A DNA stretch of 64,000 nt from Trichoderma breve (Eukaryota > Ascomycota > Sordariomycetes > Hypocreales > Hypocreaceae): NCBI RefSeq assembly GCF_028502605.1, contig NC_079234.1:1364001-1428000 (forward strand). The letters are read 5' to 3'. Below are positions 22,118 through 34,839 of this stretch, piece after piece (position 1 is the first letter of the stretch; each line of letters begins with the position of its first letter). Both the position numbers and the translations under genes were made by a program. The notes under the pieces were generated by a model that saw nothing but the letters and a program-made list of their open reading frames with translations, was not told the DNA's origin and did not search any database.

Positions 22118-25100
22118 CTACATGCCGAGCCCATTATATTCTCCCATATTCACATCTGATTGCTTACCGTTGAGTAGCATCGATGCAAAGTTTACAAACG
22201 ACTGTGTGAGTTCCCTTTTTTCATCATCCATGAGTACCTTGGACTGTGCAACCTCCAGTTTATCGCTGATGGCATCTAGCTTCTCCCAGACCTGAATAAA
22301 TCTGCTAGCCGTTACGTTGCCTAGGGTGGAAAAGGCCTGTTTCATGGCATCGTGCTCAGAAATCCTCTTCAAATCGCCATTCGTAATCGCAATGCCTATC
22401 ACAGAATCCATGTTCTGATTGGCAATCCTGAGGGCCATGATGCTGGCCTTGACGCAGTAAATAATCATGGCGGCCAAACCGGCGGCCAGAGCCGTAGCCA
22501 CACTCGAACCAGTCTCGTACTTGAAGTCGGCCACACGACTTGTCACGCCAAATGACTGCGTCTCTGACGAGGTCCTCCCCGCCTGCTCTTTGACGACGTC
22601 GACGCCGGGGAGGACAAAGGAAATTCCGTCCTCGGGTGTCCATTCAAAAACGGTGCCATCAGCACGAGCGGCGCCGATACGAAAGAAACGGCTACGCCAT
22701 GGGCCGCTTGGATAGTCGAGTTCGGTGAACTTCCCTGCATCGGGCGACGAGCAGAACATGATGACTTTTCGTTTGACTGCCACCTCTAGAATCTCGTGAA
22801 CTGGGTGGAAAATAACAGTTAGTAACTATATATTTTAGATACGGCATCCATTTATGAGAGCAACTTACGCTCATCTTTAGTTTCATTCTCTGCCGATGAT
22901 TTCGGCAGCGTCCATGACATAGAAATAATAGTCGCATTTTTTGCGAGCGCTGCTTCGATTGCCTAGAAAAGAGGAGCTCGGTAAATTAGTATTGTAGTGG
23001 CTCTTGGCTACTATTTATAGAGTCAATAAGAGATATTTACCTTCGCTGCGTATTTTCGGTCAATTTGACTTTTGCCTCCACTAACATCATACGTCTTGAG
23101 TCGTATAGGATAAATCTTGGCCATAGGGCATACACGCAGGATCATACTGGCCATGACCGTCCCATGGCCTCTCGCCGAGGAAAATGGCGGCCGTACCTGA
23201 CCATCATGATAATCGAAACTTTTCCCTTCTAGAATTTGGCCAGATAGGGTATTATCCAACCTATCGACGCCGTCGTCGATCAAAGCAACAACAACGTCGC
23301 TTTCAAAGTCATCCTCGGGTCGTGGTAGCTTGTTATGAATGTTATTCCATTGTTCTACTGTATTATTCCAGAAGGACCTCATTTCGCCGGCAAATCTGGA
23401 TGTAGAGTTCAACCATCGATGTGAGTTGAGGCCCTGAACAGAAGTGGATGTTGTGAAATTCGAAACACCTCGAGCCGTGAGCTTGGAGCTACCATCCATA
23501 TCTATGGCTTCAAGTAATACTTCTATTTCGTTGGTTGCCTGAAAAGAATCCTCTTGTCCCACTTTTGGATCTTCATCTCGAGCTCTTCTAAAGTTCTTGT
23601 TGAGTCTCAGTCGAAACTCTTCGACCTTTAGTTTAATCCACTGAGGATCATCAAACATCTAGTCCCTTACATTAGCTAGTTACCTCTCGTTTGGAGTCTG
23701 GGGCCACCTCTATAATGGGTTTCATACTTTGCCAGCCGGCGGAGTCAGAAGATGGACTCTTTCCAATCGAGGCAGCATTGCCAAGCCTTCTGGCTCGCTC
23801 CATGCCCGAAGTACAGCATTATTCCCACTCCATCTGAGTCGTAGCTCTCTCAATTGCCTATCAGGGAGAAGCTCCACATTCTTTGGATCCTCACTTGTCG
23901 GTGCAGCCTTCTCTAAGCTCCTCGCGCTAACTCTGAGGATTGTCTCTGGGTCCAAGTCTGTCTTTTGCCAGTCAAGTGATTCCACAACAAAGCGCTCAAG
24001 GCATTGTTGAATTGACTGGTCTGTATGAATCTTTTCTCCTGGGTCGCCAGAGTCATTGACGGTTACTCTAATGATGTGACGAACCCCCTTCTCATAAAGC
24101 CAGTTAAAGAAGTGCACCATGTCTTTACGGCCAAGATGCTCCTGTTGACCTTTGTCTGCTCCCATCTGCCGGTCCATAAGACGACCCTTGACGGTGACTT
24201 CAACTTGGGGAAAAGTTACGTATTGTAAAACTCTATCAAATTTGAACCCAGATTTGTTGTCTCTGCCAAACTGCTTCTCAAACTCGTTCCACACAACCTT
24301 GGCTGGCAAACGATCGTAATCAAAGCTGATTTGGACATCTAGATTCATTCTAGTTAGCCATCTTACATATGTATCAATTTTCATCCATTGAAACTCACCG
24401 TTCATATTCGCTCCATAAAGGAAACTAAGGACCATCTCGGAGGTTCTAGTTCTCATGTAATGTAACTTCAATTTTAGCAGAATCTCCTTGGAGACCTTTC
24501 GCTTAACATTGAAGTCGCCTTGAATATTGGGTTTACTGGCAACAGGAGGAGCTTCAGCGGCAAGACCACCTTGTTCTAGCTTGCCATCCAATCGACCCGT
24601 GTCTTTTCTTTTGATAGACATATTAGCTAACGACTCGACTGACTTCATCGTCTTCCTCCCATCATCCAAAGTGGATGGCACTGTAAGAATTTGACTCTCT
24701 ATATCGTTCGTCTGAGACTGAGAGTTCCTACTGGCGTCACGGCCAGTAGTTCCTTGGCCTTTTACGAAGTCAATACGGCTCTTTCGTGCGAGCGCTTCTG
24801 CCTCTGCTTTTAACCTCTCAGCCTCCTCTTTCTTTTTTTGCTGTCTCTCCCTTTCGCGGTCGTCTAATTTTGCCTCTTTACTACTATATTCCAACGAGGG
24901 TGCAGCTTCTCTTGCGCTGACTTGCACGCTGATTTGCGCTTTGCTGTCTGCTTTGGGATATTTGTTACTTGCGGGGCGAGCAGTACTGACTGATTGATCA
25001 GGTATTTGATTCGGAGCGCGCTGCTTCTTCCTCGCTCGTTGTCGCCTAATTTCGTTTTGTCTTGAAAATTGAAGTTCCTCATAAACGGAGCGTCCCTCGG

Positions 25101-25854
25101 CGTTTGCTAAGTCGAGAAAGGTTGCCTCGGATGAATTTTTTCGGCGAAGAGCCTCCAAGTCTCGGGCAATAAGCAGAGCTATGATTTCAGCGCCAGCGTC
25201 AGTGCATTGCTTGAACGATGCCGCGTAGTGCATCGGCGTATTATTTTTATCGTCTTGAGCTTCCAAAGCGTCGTCGCTAGCATTCTCTATCAACATTCTA
25301 GCCGTGCTGAGGTTCAAGTTGCCTGAGAAAGCAGCATGAAGAGTTGTTCTTCCGCCCTGCGCGGTCTGTAGGAGCGTTATTTCAAGGTTTTGCCTAGCAG
25401 ACGGTCTAGTTGCATCTGTATTCTTGCTGCTGATGCAGGCAGAGATCATATACTCGGCAAGTTCATACGCGGAGTCTCTAATTGCCATATGTAATGGGTT
25501 GTATCCGTCGTTGTTTTGATGTAGCAGAAGCTTCGGATAATACTCGACTAGTCGCTGAACAAGACATCTCACATGTTCTGATTTCATGTCGTCGCGTTTG
25601 ATCATATCTACTATAGCGTGCAATAGATTTTCTGAGCCATGGCCAGCGGACTGGCCAGCAATGGCGCCGTGTGCAGAAAGAAACTCATCAACGTCGATTT
25701 CTCTGTCGTTTGTTGTTTTTATTGCCTTGACTGCTGCCTTGTATTGTTCCTCGAAACTTTTGACATCTTTGCTGTAGACATAACTGCCCACACCTTGTTC
25801 ATTTTCATTGTCATAGTTGACTGAGTCGTCAGAGTCAGAATCCGAATCCGCCAT
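22118..25854 (-). CDS. Intracellular subtilisin-like protease with ankyrin repeats
   Basis: Four exons, 23728-25854, 23041-23658, 22869-22962 and 22118-22800, give 1,173 residues. If intron 1 (69 nt, GTATGA...ACTAG) is not removed, the chain stops right after the ankyrin part. Residues about 75-280 hold ankyrin repeats (for example DGYNPLHMAIRDSAYELAEY, GGRTTLHAAFSGNL, NNTPMHYAASF). A charged helical segment (about 325-355) and a linker follow. Residues about 830-1060 are a peptidase S8 domain with the complete triad: Asp837 in ALIDDGVD, His874 in ARGHGT, Ser1046 in GSSVATALAAG. No signal peptide is present, so it should act in the cytosol or nucleus. Subtilase domains coupled to repeats occur in fungal NLR-like and allorecognition gene sets. 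The divergent neighbour at 26392 shares its promoter. Confidence 0.85.
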
Positions 25855-26391
25855 ATCAGGTGCTGTAGAATTTATTAAGATGTTGGAACGAACAAATTAA
25901 AACCGTATGTATATCGAGTTGAAAAAAAAAGAACGCATCCAAGATAAATATGTGATGAAAGTGAGAGAGTCTCTAGTATTAGAATGAGGGGGAAAGTTGT
26001 TAGGCGACCAATTACTGGGCACGTAGCAACAACCCCTTCACTCCTATCGTAATCCAAAGTTGACGAAGCACACAGTGTACGGTGTACATGGAGACATGAA
26101 TAAGGCGTGTGACCCATTGAGCTGCTGGAATATTCACGCAATTTGTTATAGCGGGCCGCGTTCCACAGGTGTTTAAAGAATATTGTTCTCCGGCTGGAGG
26201 GCCCTGTATCTTCAAACCCGAAACAGGCAAACGGGCGGGGTTCGGGACAGAGCCTCAAACCGAATCTACATTTAAGGCATCCCTTTCACATTCTTACATC
26301 AAATAGTTTGAGAGTCGGCTGAGGCTTTAATCTTTAACTTTCTCTTGCCACTACCGTTAGTCCTATTATATGATCTCCTACCTTGCTCAAC
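25855..26391. other. Divergent promoter, ankyrin-subtilase gene and 298-residue gene
   Basis: A 537-bp region between two genes transcribed away from each other. I see no repeat or obvious core element. Confidence 0.4.
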
Positions 26392-27288
26392 ATGCTTGAA
26401 ATGGAACAAAACTGTACGCCTGATAATGAAGATGCCATTGAAACCATGGAGTTGGGCATGTATGAGGCTGGGGGAGAAGAAGGAAGCGGTTTCCACATCT
26501 TCAATGTCGCTCCAAACCAGTATCATCGCGCTGAGGTTCTTCAGCGAACAGGTGCCATCGATATTACCTGTAGACTTGAAAAGGTGATCCACGGGGCAAT
26601 GTCAGCAGACAGCGAGCGATACGCAACCCTGGTCGTTCTACAGTGGTTCTTTCAGTCGAGCAATAAGCGCCGCATTTCGGAGGCTTCTATTGAGCTTTTG
26701 TTTGAAGCAGATTCGGGCGATGATAATGATGTTGAAGTTGAGCGGATCTCATTCGACGGTACATACAGCTTGATGCCAACAACACAACAAGAGAGCCTCA
26801 CTATTGGAGGCGATGCTAGCATCGGCATTAGCCAGCTGGCTAGCGTTAGTCTAAGCGGAAAGTGGGAGAAAGTAATCAGTAGGCAAACCTCAGACGCCAT
26901 CACACTGAGCGGCGGGAAACGCGTCGTCAACAACAGGCCACCAAATCGCATCGCAAAATGGATCCTCTCAGAAAACAAATCACAGCCTGCAGGTATCCCG
27001 GCTTCTCTGAAAGTGGCTGTTCTTGTCTCGAGACTGGAGGAAAAGAAATTTACTTGTCGACTAGGATTATCATGCAAGACGGATACAAGGACGGCTGCCG
27101 AGAGCTTCTTTAAGAAAATCCCTAAAGATGACCCAATTTGTTTTCAGCCAGATTTTCATGACAAGGGGACGCGCCCAAACAAGAAAGTGACTTATGGCGA
27201 TGAAACGCTGGGAAGTATAGATCTTAACGAGCTTGGCGATGTGACCTTTAGGCCTGTCATTACGAATGGGGAAAATACGCTACAATAG
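26392..27288 (+). CDS. Hypothetical protein, 298 residues
   Basis: A single-exon gene from ATG 26392 (MLEMEQNC). I do not recognise a family. The composition is soluble and acidic at the N-terminus. The middle is predicted beta-rich (SLTIGGDASIGISQLASVS, alternating hydrophobic residues), followed by a basic segment and a region with RLGLSCKTDTRTAAESF. No signal peptide or membrane helix is seen. It is divergent from the ankyrin-subtilase gene and lies just upstream of the NLR-like gene, so a partner or substrate role is possible, but that rests on position only. Confidence 0.68.
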   Translation: MLEMEQNCTPDNEDAIETMELGMYEAGGEEGSGFHIFNVAPNQYHRAEVLQRTGAIDITCRLEKVIHGAMSADSERYATLVVLQWFFQSSNKRRISEASIELLFEADSGDDNDVEVERISFDGTYSLMPTTQQESLTIGGDASIGISQLASVSLSGKWEKVISRQTSDAITLSGGKRVVNNRPPNRIAKWILSENKSQPAGIPASLKVAVLVSRLEEKKFTCRLGLSCKTDTRTAAESFFKKIPKDDPICFQPDFHDKGTRPNKKVTYGDETLGSIDLNELGDVTFRPVITNGENTLQ

Positions 27289-27645
27289 GGCATATACTGT
27301 ATCTACTTTAGATTTACTCATGCTTAATGTTAGTTAACAGCAGTAGAATAGTGATATTAATACTGGACGAGATCCCAGCAACACTGTTACCTAAAACGGG
27401 TTACATTCTGAAATGGTGAATAAGGCTTCTGTCATCACCCCATGCGCGATTATTACGATTGCTATCTGTACTCCGTGGGCAGTTCCATCAATTAAGACTG
27501 GTTACGCCAAATAAATACATACAAGGATGCGTGTGAGGGGGGAAATGCAGCAACCCCGCAGGCTCCAAATCTCTCTGAAAACTCGCTCTATACAAGCAGA
27601 AGAGGGCCTCATGCAGCATCCTGAAATCGTTCATTGATCGAAGCA
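27289..27645. other. Intergenic region
   Basis: About 360 bp, AT-rich, between two co-oriented genes; nothing recognisable. Confidence 0.4.
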
Positions 27646-30600
27646 ATGACAGAAGAGGCGCCTAGTTCAGGCGAAGATCCAGGTTTAATTATGGAACCAA
27701 ACTTGGCACCTTCCATACAAGAAGTGTCTCAAGAGTTGGAAGCCGACTCTGAAAGGCTGAGAAATGAAGATCAAGCCGACGCCATGGATGCTATAAGTGT
27801 AGAGACAACAACAGATCAGATCTTCAACCCACCGACGGAGCCACAATCCGAGTTGGAGCAACGGAAGCTTGGACTGAGCATTATCCGAAACCTCGGCTGG
27901 TCTGGTTCCAATTATGATGATTATGAGTATGTGTAAATTTTACATATAAGTTGAAGGATTAAGGACTCACTGTGGAACAATAGCGTTATCACGGTTCATG
28001 GCATACGCGATGATTATACAACTGCCTGGATAGACAGAGAAGGCTCATGGTGGATAAAAAACAAACTATTCCATGATCTGTCGGCTAGGCAAATTGATTA
28101 TTCATATGAGATTCATGAAAATTCAGATTTATACGAAACTGATGGCCTGCGACTGCATGCCGAACGGCTTGTGACGGCATACGCGAACGTTCGTAGGGAG
28201 CTCGAAGATGTAGGTTTACGACATTACAAAATTACTCATGTTAGTGGCTCTGACAAGAAAATTGATAGACTGAAAGGGATCGCCCCATAATCTGGGTCTG
28301 CCACGATCTTGGCGGTACAATCGTGAAAGAAGTATTGATAAACCGGCCTTCTACCCAAGCTACTGTTCACTAAGAATTCCAGGCTCTTTCCATGGCGTTG
28401 GCCCGTCCTGATAAGTTTGGAAGAATAGCAATGTTGACCACAACCATTGTGAGTTTAGGAGTCCAGAGTCTTTTTTTCAGTAGTATTTTTCCCCTTATGA
28501 ATAGAGTATGATATTGACCATCTTGAATAGGTGTTTCTCGGCTCTCCTCATCAGTTCCATTCCTTTGGGGACCTTGAGGACCAACTCCTTGCACTTATTC
28601 TGCTTCAAGGCCCTGCTATCAGGACTCAGTTACTTAAAAAGGTCAAGATGCTTGCTAATCAGGTAGAAAGAGCTAACCAGACATTTCTAAGCACCAAATT
28701 ATTCTATCGGGTTACGATTTTCAACATCTTCACTCATAATACCCACGACGTAAAGAACCAACGATCATTTAAGAACAAAGCGGCCCATACAAGCAGCATG
28801 AAGAATAATCAAGAGGTTTTGGACATACCTACGCCGATTACTCCATTCGCCGACTTTGGATACGGTATTGGATACCCCATTGAATCAGCGGGCAGATTTG
28901 TTCTAGATAAAGTGCATCATTTAGACATGGTCAGGGGAGACGGACCAGACGAAAGCTGGGTTACACGAATCCTCAGTATGTTCAACATAGGAGGTTGCCG
29001 TAAGTTCTTCTTTTGAATTATTCAGAATATTTGTGACAAAATTACATTTGCCTTTCTGACAGCATATGCTCAATGCATCAGCCATCAAACTCCATCATCG
29101 GATTCTTACGCTACAAGCATGCCTCCTATCACTTGCTCCTCCGACACGGCAATTCGATGTGTCATATGATCCAATGATGCCTAAAGATGCAACAGTGTGC
29201 TGGATCGTCGAACAAAAGTTGTTTGCAGAGCTCAACAAGACATACAGACGCCCTGAGATAATCCATTTGCATGCAGATGGGAGCCCTCATATTGATATTC
29301 GTGATATCTCTCGACGTCTTTACGCTACTTATGATGACTCTCGAGTCATCACTAGTAATGGGACTCGGACACCTATTAAAAGTGTCATTTACTTTGAGTT
29401 CGATCAGTGGGATTCTAGATACAACAACATTTCGTCCATGCTATTATATTTTATCAACGTTATGTCCTGGCGCTTCTGGCCGTATAACCCTTGGTTAGAG
29501 GACTTGGAAACCCCCGTAAGAGACACCAAATACTGGTCGTTGGAGACCATCTGGCATTTTTTCATTGTTCCTCTTTTTGCCCCCGCGACCTTTAAGCTCA
29601 CGTTCTTCATTGGTTGCTTTGATCAATGCCCTGAAGAGGAGCGCAAGTGGTTTTTGCAACGCATCTTGCTCTTTCAAAGTTATACCGAGCAGAGCGTTAG
29701 CTTCATCCTATCTACCTCTGGGAAAGATGGTTTAGCGACCGAATCGTTATCCGAAGACAGGCGCATCAATATGCATAGATGCCCAGCACTCAACCAGCCA
29801 ACCATCAATAACACGCCGACTGATGAACTTCGGTCTGGTCTATTTGATCTTATATCAAGGCGTCCCGTTTATGAAATCGTCCAGTTGCAGCTAGAGGCGC
29901 TACTTGAACAGTGCAGCGATATGCCATATCTTGGGTTCATTATCCTAAGATGGCTTAGCAATTACCGTCGTGGAACTTCAAAATCTGAGATTGTCCATCT
30001 TGTAAGGCAACTTTCGCCTGTCACTGTGGAAAATACAGTGAGAGTCTTTGTTTCCTCGTTAAGAAATGAAGATCAGTCAATAATGAAAGATATATATAAC
30101 TGGATCAAATACGCAGCGGAACCATGGACGCCAGAGTCATTAAGCGAGGCGCTTACCGTCCATCAGCAACTATCTAAAGAAATAACAGTTGAAGAAGAAC
30201 CATCTATTGATGATGTTCATCCTGAAGATCTCGTTCTCCGTATTGAACAAGTATTTGGTGGAATCATCGTCATCTTGAACCGCGATATCAAGTTCAGCCA
30301 CACGTCATTCTACAATGTTTGCATTGACGGAACGACACAAAAAGACGATGAAGAGAGAGGCAGAATAAATGGCGAGATTGCCACGGCTTGTTTACGATAT
30401 TTTCAACTCAAAGGCACACAGGAGAAGTTAATGCTCTACCCTGGAATCCTCGATGGTGGTCCATGGACCTCCTTGCTTGATGCAACCGCCATTGCTCACC
30501 AGCGAGACAGCATGGCTGAATATGCGGTGCGGTTTTGGCCCCAGCATTATAATTCCAGTGGCAAATTCAAGCCCAAAAATTTAGTACATCACCTGTTTTC

Positions 30601-33600
30601 CGTTCGCGCAGCTCGAGCCGCCTGGGAGGTGCCTTTCTTTTTCTTCTCCAATCCACTCACCCGGATCAACAGAAGCTACGTCTCGTCGCTACCAATATTC
30701 GCTCGGCTAGGCTTTGAAGATCTAATTGATGAGTATTTGGAATGCAACAAGAACGAACATGGGTTCTTCGAGGACTGTTGGTATGCTGTCACAGAGGCAT
30801 CGAGGGTGGGATATAAAACTATCGTTCAGCGATTGCTTGAACAGCTTCCTGTGGATGAAAGCGAGCTCAAAAATTCCTTATTTTGGGCTGCAGCTTACGG
30901 GAGAGATGGCGTGGCAGACATTCTCCTTGAGCATATACCAAATCTCAGTACTTTCCAGTGGCCAGAACATATCTCGTATCAAGCGGCTGCAGCTGGATTA
31001 GACAATATTCTCGCAGCTCTCATACAAGCCGGCCATAACATGAACGAACCTGGTCCTTTGTGGAGTTCACCCCCAGTATTAGCGGCAGCGTGGTGGAATC
31101 AAACTTCCACTGTGGAGTTTCTGGTAGATTCTGATGCCAAGATCGACCTCTCAATATGCGCTGATGACGGCGACAACGCACTAATGGTTGCCTCACAGGT
31201 AGGAGAGCCGCACATGGTCGATACACTTCTTCGAGGAGGTGCGAACGTTCACTACAAAAATACAAGAGGCGTCGGACCAGTCTACAAAGCCACTGCTCAT
31301 GGTAAATATAAGGCGCTGAAGTGCCTTTTGGCGGCCAATGCGGAGTTTGAGAACGACCTGGAGGATGATGCGATAGACATCTACATACGACTGCCCTTGC
31401 TTGACGCAGTAAGTGATGGCAATCTAGAATGCACTCGTTTGCTGCTGGATGAAAGCATTGCCCGTCAAAATGCTCAAACCAGCACAGCCCCAGAAGATGT
31501 GCCTCTCGGTATTAGTTCGAGCAGTCACACACATATTACGTGCATGCTGCTTGAGAATGGTCCAATTCCGCCAAACAATACTCCTAGCACTAAGCAGCTC
31601 CTTCTTGAGGCTATTGAATCGGACAATATCCACCTTGTTTCGCTGCTGATAGAACATGGTGCTTCTGTCGATGCTTTTGAAACACCCTTGACATTGGCGT
31701 CTAAAAACTGCAGCATTGAAATAGTGAGCTTGCTCCTTAAGAACGGGGCCGACATCAATGAGATGACGAAAGACGGATGGACAGAATCACCTTTATTTCG
31801 TGCCATCGAAGCAAACAACGTAGAGGTTGCAATGTTGTTGTTGAAGAAAGATGCCAATCTGAATTGGAGGACAGATTTAGGGTGGGGTATTCTCAACAGC
31901 GCCTACAAGACTCCAGAGGTGATTCCCGAGCTACTCCAAAAAGACCTTGATCGTGATCATCAGTGTATTTATGGAAGTGTTCTCCATATGGCTGCACGTT
32001 GGGGCTACCCAAAGACGATGAAAGTCTTGCTGGAATCGGATCCTAAGCCTAGCCTGGACCTCGTATACGGGGTCGCTGATATCTTTTCGGAAAGCGTGGG
32101 CCCAGAATACATTATTGAAGATGAGCTTGGTCTCACGGCTTTGTTAATCGCTTGTCAGAATTATGAGCCCGAGTGTGTGGAGCTCTTGTTGAAGGCCGGT
32201 GCGGATCCTTACTTCCGTGGTAAAGATGATATCGAGGCTATCGATATACTCATGCGGGTGGGGGATCTCGAAAAAGCTGAACGATGTCTCCGAATGTTCC
32301 TATCTGGACCTTATAAAAGATCGGCAGCGCAAAAGTTGGATAAACAAGGAAATACACTATTGCATAAGATTGAAAAGAAGACGCTCATATCTGTGCTACA
32401 GCTTCTGGTCAAAGCCGGGGTGCCAGTGGACAGTAAGAATCGGGATGGATATACTCCCTTGGCCGTCGCCGTCCATAGGGGTAACGAAGCAGCGGCTAAG
32501 TACCTCATCGAGTGCGGAGCCTCTCGTGCGAGCAGTATCTTGCATTCAGCTTGTATACAAGGTTCCTTGAACCTTGTCAAACTGCTTATACAGGAGGGTG
32601 CTGATCCCGAGGCTACAGAGCCGGAAAATGGCAGGTCACTTCTCTACACGGCACTCCATATAGATGACGAGGCGGCACGCATCCAGATGGTGCGTTATCT
32701 CGTTGATAAAGTCAAGGTTCCGCTTGACCAACCAGGTGGACAATTCAAGTACCCTATCATCCGAGCCGCTCATAGGGCACGTGGACCCGAAAGTGCCGGA
32801 TTCAAGGCGCTCAAATTGCTCATCCGGCGTAAGGCGAGGCTCGATGTGGCCGACGATCAGGGGCGTCGTGCAGTGCACGTTGCAGCAGCGTGTTTATGTA
32901 AAGACGGTCTCTCTGCCCTTGTTCGAGCAGGTGCGGATATCAATGTGCGAGATAAGCTTGGGCGCCTGCCAATTCATTTTGCGGCTTCAGTATGCTTTGA
33001 GGACAACCTTGAATATTTGCTAGGCCGATTCGAAGACATCGACGTCAACGCAACAGACGATGACAATTGGACCCCGTTGATATGGGCAAGTCGGACGGGT
33101 TCCGTTTACAGTGCGGCCCAGTTGCGTGAAAGGGGTGCTGACGTATGGGTCCGAGGTAGAAGGCGAGTTGAAGACTCCAAGCCAGAGGATACGTGGTCGG
33201 CGTTAAAGATGGCTCGTTTCTCTGATAGGAGTTCTCGGTGGTATGAGCATCTCGCGCCCAAGGAAAGTACAAGAACCAACTCAGGTGGTGGTACCGAGGA
33301 ATGGAACGATTCCCTCCACAGAAGTTTGCCGGGGGATCTGAAGGAGATTTTTTGTGAGAGTTGTTTGACGGCAAGTGTTAATGTTGATACGCCTGCAAAG
33401 TCAAGTATGCTAATGACTAGTAGGAAATACGGGGGATTCGCTGGGAATGTCAACAATGCGCTGGTCAAATTTCCTTTTGCTTCAAGTGTTTCGGCCGTCG
33501 TGATGACATCCACGATACAGGTCATTCTTTTGAAGAGATAGGGCCTCTCTATAAACAGACAGTATTGGCGCAGCGCAGAGACTCTGTAGTAGATCCTGGT

Positions 33601-33765
33601 GACTTGGAAACAGACTTGAATTTGGCAGATGGTTCAAGATTGCGAGAGGAGATGGAAGCTGTAGTGGACGGCGAGCTTGACGCAATAGCTCCGGGGAATG
33701 AGGCTTCTAGTGACATAGACTTGGACTATCACAGCGAGGATACGGACTCAAGTTCCGAGTTCTGA
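27646..33765 (+). CDS. NLR-like protein: alpha/beta-hydrolase, STAND-like core, ankyrin repeats, ZZ finger
   Basis: Seven exons, 27646-27926, 27984-28209, 28269-28331, 28383-28448, 28531-28999, 29082-33370 and 33424-33765, close in one frame to 1,911 residues. Residues about 95-300 are a SesB/lipase-like alpha/beta-hydrolase (VITVHGIRDDYTTAW, RQIDYSYEI, IIWVCHDLGGTIVKEALSMA, VFLGSPHQF). The nucleophile elbow reads CHDLGG, with Asp where Ser is usual. Residues about 400-560 resemble the STAND/NACHT-like core of this family (IIHLHADGSPHIDIRDISRRLY, VIYFEFDQWDSRYNNISSML) but lack a GxxxxGK[ST] P-loop. Ankyrin repeats fill about 960-1720. The C-terminus has a ZZ-type zinc finger split by the last intron (CESCLT, then RWECQQC, FCFKCF, H..GH), followed by an acidic tail. 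The last intron is GC-AG. The exon 6 acceptor at 29081 was chosen because it alone restores frame. Confidence 0.85.
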
Positions 33766-34839
33766 AAGCAGCCTTGTTTATTTCGATAGGTACCTAGAGT
33801 CAAAGTAATTGTCAATGGAGCTTCAGGCTTTATTTAATCAGGGCTTAGTATGGTACGAACCCGCCTCTGAGAAGTCAGACATACATCATCAGTATGTGTC
33901 GTTCCTTGTATTATTTTTGAAAGTAAGATTGTTTCGCCAATCTACGTGTATTTTGGCTCGATGCTAAGGCTCCGATAGTGTGATCGTGCAATATCTTACA
34001 CAGCGTAAGTCGGTGTATTCTCTCACGTTGAGAGTGTGTTGTAGCTAGCCCATCCCTATGAACAAAACAGTATGTGACAAGGGGATACTAAAGAGACATA
34101 GAAAATCTCGATAACGCATTTTAAAAGCGGTTGATCACATTAATAATTCTGTACTGCAATTCTTTTGTTGTCTAGGTATGCAAATGGCAAACATTCTGCG
34201 ATGACGCTTGACTTGCAAATTGTTTGCAAACCAGCGGATATAGAAAGTACCTAGGTTATGATTAAAAAGGAAATGTCGGCTAAGGATTTAGCCTATGGCA
34301 ATAAAGTTGCCCACGCTAATTATCAGCCCAGAATCACAAACAGATCACATTAACCAGAGTCACAATTCACCACCTGAAAAATATAACAAAAGCAAAAAGA
34401 AAAAAACATACAACAGCCGGTGTTCGCCAGTGGTCACCCACCTGACTACTAATCTGCCGGTTAGCGGCTTATCTATGGGGGAGCAGACGGGACCCCGAGT
34501 TTTCCGCTACCTATGGTCGTATGTACCTGGAACAACTCAAATCTATCCTATGGAGATATCTAGAATTAGCCACCATGCATCTTCTTGTTACAGTATGAAT
34601 AATGGATGCAGCTGTTTATCTGCCGAAGCCTGCCTAAGCTGTTGCCTAAGCTGTTGCCTGGCTACCTAACCAACCATCGTACAGATATTTCACTTTATCA
34701 CCACTCCGAACATAGAGATATGGTGGCTTGGCGGGCGATATTTTAGGCAGCAAGGCGCATTTTGCTTGATTACTGCCGCTCGTTGTTAAACCGTATTTCT
34801 TAGCATAATAATGTTCAGAATTATCGCACTCAAGAGTCG
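33766..34839. other. Intergenic region carrying a 5S rRNA gene
   Basis: About 1.07 kb with one 5S rRNA gene (34406-34524). A short direct repeat (GTTGCCTAAGCT twice, near 34638-34664) lies downstream of it on the + strand. Otherwise nothing recognisable. Confidence 0.45.
34406..34524 (-). rRNA. 5S ribosomal RNA
   Basis: 119 nt, identical to the copy at 16862-16980 except for one base. On the minus strand it starts ACATACGACCATAGG and ends GGCTGTTGTATGT. The A-rich run before it on the + strand (34394-34405) gives T-runs downstream of the RNA, as for a Pol III terminator. Confidence 0.95.

Noticed and set aside
24350..24398. A candidate 49-nt intron (GTGAGT...CTAACTAG) inside the ankyrin-subtilase gene
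   Set aside because: Removing it shifts the frame into an immediate stop, while the unspliced frame continues for hundreds of codons.
28332..28382. An apparent premature stop in the hydrolase domain of the NLR-like gene
   Set aside because: The stop lies in a 51-nt GT-AG intron; splicing restores the usual GTIVKEALSMA sequence, so the gene is not a pseudogene.
29063..29081. Use of the first AG after the branch point as acceptor of intron 5 in the NLR-like gene
   Set aside because: That acceptor leads to a stop after about 35 codons; the AG 19 nt further on joins the long downstream frame exactly.
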